DNA of 64,000 bases from Arthrobacter sp. zg-Y1171 (lineage in GTDB: Bacteria; Actinomycetota; Actinomycetes; Actinomycetales; Micrococcaceae). The DNA lies in the NCBI RefSeq assembly GCF_025244845.1, contig NZ_CP104264.1:124001-188000 (forward strand). Reading direction: 5' to 3'. Both the position numbers and the translations under genes were made by a program. Numbering within the stretch: the stretch's first letter is position 1; the number at the start of each line of letters is the position of its first letter. Of this stretch, positions 63,090 through 64,000 are shown in pieces. A model generated the notes under the pieces. That model did no database searches and was not told where the DNA came from. It saw nothing but the letters and a program-made list of their open reading frames with translations.

Positions 63090-63661
63090 GGGGCAACACC
63101 GGCTTCACCTACGCGGAGCAGGGGCTAACCGAGCGGCCTTATCCGGTGCCGATGACGGACCGCTGGCCGGCGGGTTACCGGCTGGTGCTGCGCAAGGAAG
63201 AACTGGAGGTGGCCGATCCGCGGGCCGGGTTCCTCCGCCTCACCAACGGGCTGCTGGACTGGGACCTGCATCGCCGGGCGGGGCTGTCGGTGCCCCCCGG
63301 CACGCCCCGCGCCGCCCCCGGTGTCGACATGGCGTCGGGGGTCGGGTTCTGGCGGGTGCGCTACTACGCGCCGTGCCGGGTGATCTGGGCAGCGGAAGCG
63401 GTGGTCGACGACGACGGCTCGCCGGTCCGCGGGCAGCGCAGCGGTTTTGGCTACGGGACCTTGGCAGGACACCCGGAGCGCGGCGAAGAAGGCTTTTATG
63501 CCGAACTGGACGAGCAGGGCCGGTTGTATTTCCGGACCGCCGCCTACAGCCGGCCAGGCAACCGGCTGGTGGGTGCCGCGAACGCCGTCAACGTGAGGGT
63601 CCAGCAGTTCTACACCAACCGGTACTTTGCTGCTGCCTACCGGCTGGCTTCCGGGAGCTGA
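63086..63661 (+). CDS. DUF1990 family protein
   Basis: The 191-residue protein has DUF1990 patterns GFTYAEQGLTERPYPVP, WDLHRRAGLSVPPGTPRAAP, GVGFWRVRYYAPCRVIW and SGFGYGTLAGHPERGEEGFY. Function unknown. Start ATG overlaps the MmcQ stop (ATGA), so the two are co-translated. Its 3' end overlaps the convergent acetyltransferase gene by 25 bp. Confidence 0.88.
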   Translation: MRGNTGFTYAEQGLTERPYPVPMTDRWPAGYRLVLRKEELEVADPRAGFLRLTNGLLDWDLHRRAGLSVPPGTPRAAPGVDMASGVGFWRVRYYAPCRVIWAAEAVVDDDGSPVRGQRSGFGYGTLAGHPERGEEGFYAELDEQGRLYFRTAAYSRPGNRLVGAANAVNVRVQQFYTNRYFAAAYRLASGS

Positions 63662-64000
63662 TCCCGCCGGAGGGTGAACTTCAGGGTGAGGCCGTTTTCC
63701 TCTTCCGGCATAAAGCCCGCGCTCAGGAGCAGGGATTGGGACGCGTCGTTGCCCGGTTCCGTGTAGGCAATAATCGCGTCCACCTCCGGGTGGGTGAGCG
63801 CAAACCGCGCCAAGGCCACCAACGCTTCAGTGGCGTAGCCCTGTCCCTGGCGGGAGGGTGCAACGTTGTAGCTGACTTCCACCGTGCCTTCATCCGGCAG
63901 GCCGGCGAAGCCGATGGTTCCCACCACCAGCGTGGTGGATATTTCCCGGATCAGGCGGGTGCCGAACGTTGCCGCAGCGGGACCGAGCAATCCGGCCTCG
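63637..64000 (-). CDS. GNAT acetyltransferase (RimJ/RimL-like), partial at window edge
   Basis: The frame runs off the end of the window. The visible 120 residues have VVGTIGFAGLPDEGTVEVSY, the acetyl-CoA loop APSRQGQGYATEALVALARF and YTEPGNDASQSLLLSAGF, a RimJ/RimL-type GNAT. The N-terminal strand lies outside the window; an internal TTG at 63990 is unlikely to be the start. Confidence 0.85.
   Translation of the reverse strand, partial: EAGLLGPAAATFGTRLIREISTTLVVGTIGFAGLPDEGTVEVSYNVAPSRQGQGYATEALVALARFALTHPEVDAIIAYTEPGNDASQSLLLSAGFMPEEENGLTLKFTLRRDQLPEASR

Overview
The window is 64 kb of high-GC chromosomal DNA from an actinobacterium, most likely Micrococcaceae (Arthrobacter group). The basis is codon use, many ATGA/GTGA gene overlaps, GTG starts, TANNNT -10 boxes, and families typical of that group (multi-gene Asp23/Gls24 cluster, DUF3151 after fba, class F sortase with an excalibur-domain protein, HPII-type catalase). 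No species can be named from sequence alone. I see no phage, transposase, rRNA or CRISPR. About 70 protein genes and three tRNAs are supported.

Layout. 0-2.1 kb: a small acetyltransferase, then an AT-richer pair of a duplicated-HTH protein and a seven-helix membrane protein behind a consensus TATAAT box and a long inverted repeat. 2.2-7.6 kb: a complete fructose PTS operon on the minus strand (fruK-fruA-ptsI-ptsH). 7.7-17.5 kb: esterase-like hydrolase, small stress membrane protein, DUF445 protein, GH15 glycosidase with DoxX-like protein and phosphoesterase, MFS transporter, Zn alcohol dehydrogenase and a STAS-like protein. 17.6-20.8 kb: pta-ackA. 21-32.9 kb: amino-acid permease, thiamine-binding protein, methyltransferases, catalase, purine permease, CopC, universal stress protein, CDF metal exporter and minimal metalloprotease. 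33.0-35.9 kb: tRNA-Glu, tRNA-Asp and tRNA-Phe, then a five-gene Asp23/Gls24-AmaP type envelope-stress operon. 35.9-44.2 kb: housekeeping genes (xth, nadE, pyrE, HAD hydrolase, TrmH-like, fba, DUF3151). 44.3-48.5 kb: sortase, excalibur protein, a 19-bp tandem repeat array, purA with a structured leader. 48.6-55.4 kb: DUF2804 protein, alcohol dehydrogenase, nitrilase, ECF sigma factor with membrane partner, CoA-binding protein and metY. 55.4-60.4 kb: an ABC importer (SsuBAC type) co-transcribed with an acetyl-CoA-synthetase-like ligase behind a candidate SAM-I riboswitch. 60.6-64 kb: an atypical alpha/beta hydrolase and small conserved proteins; the last gene runs off the window.

Regulation that can be read from the DNA: at least a dozen genes have a TANNNT box ending 6-7 nt before the start codon, which predicts leaderless transcripts; two genes build their -10 box from the stop codon of the preceding gene; palindromes sit in the fru, pta/permease, copC and usp promoter regions; and two transcripts (the ABC operon and purA) appear to begin directly at the base of a folded 5' leader.

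The most promising leads are the duplicated-HTH/seven-helix membrane module (0.4-2.1 kb), the purA leader, the SAM-riboswitch operon with its unexpected acyl-CoA ligase, and the 19-bp repeat array next to the sortase region. All functional statements rest on motif recognition by eye; no database search was run.
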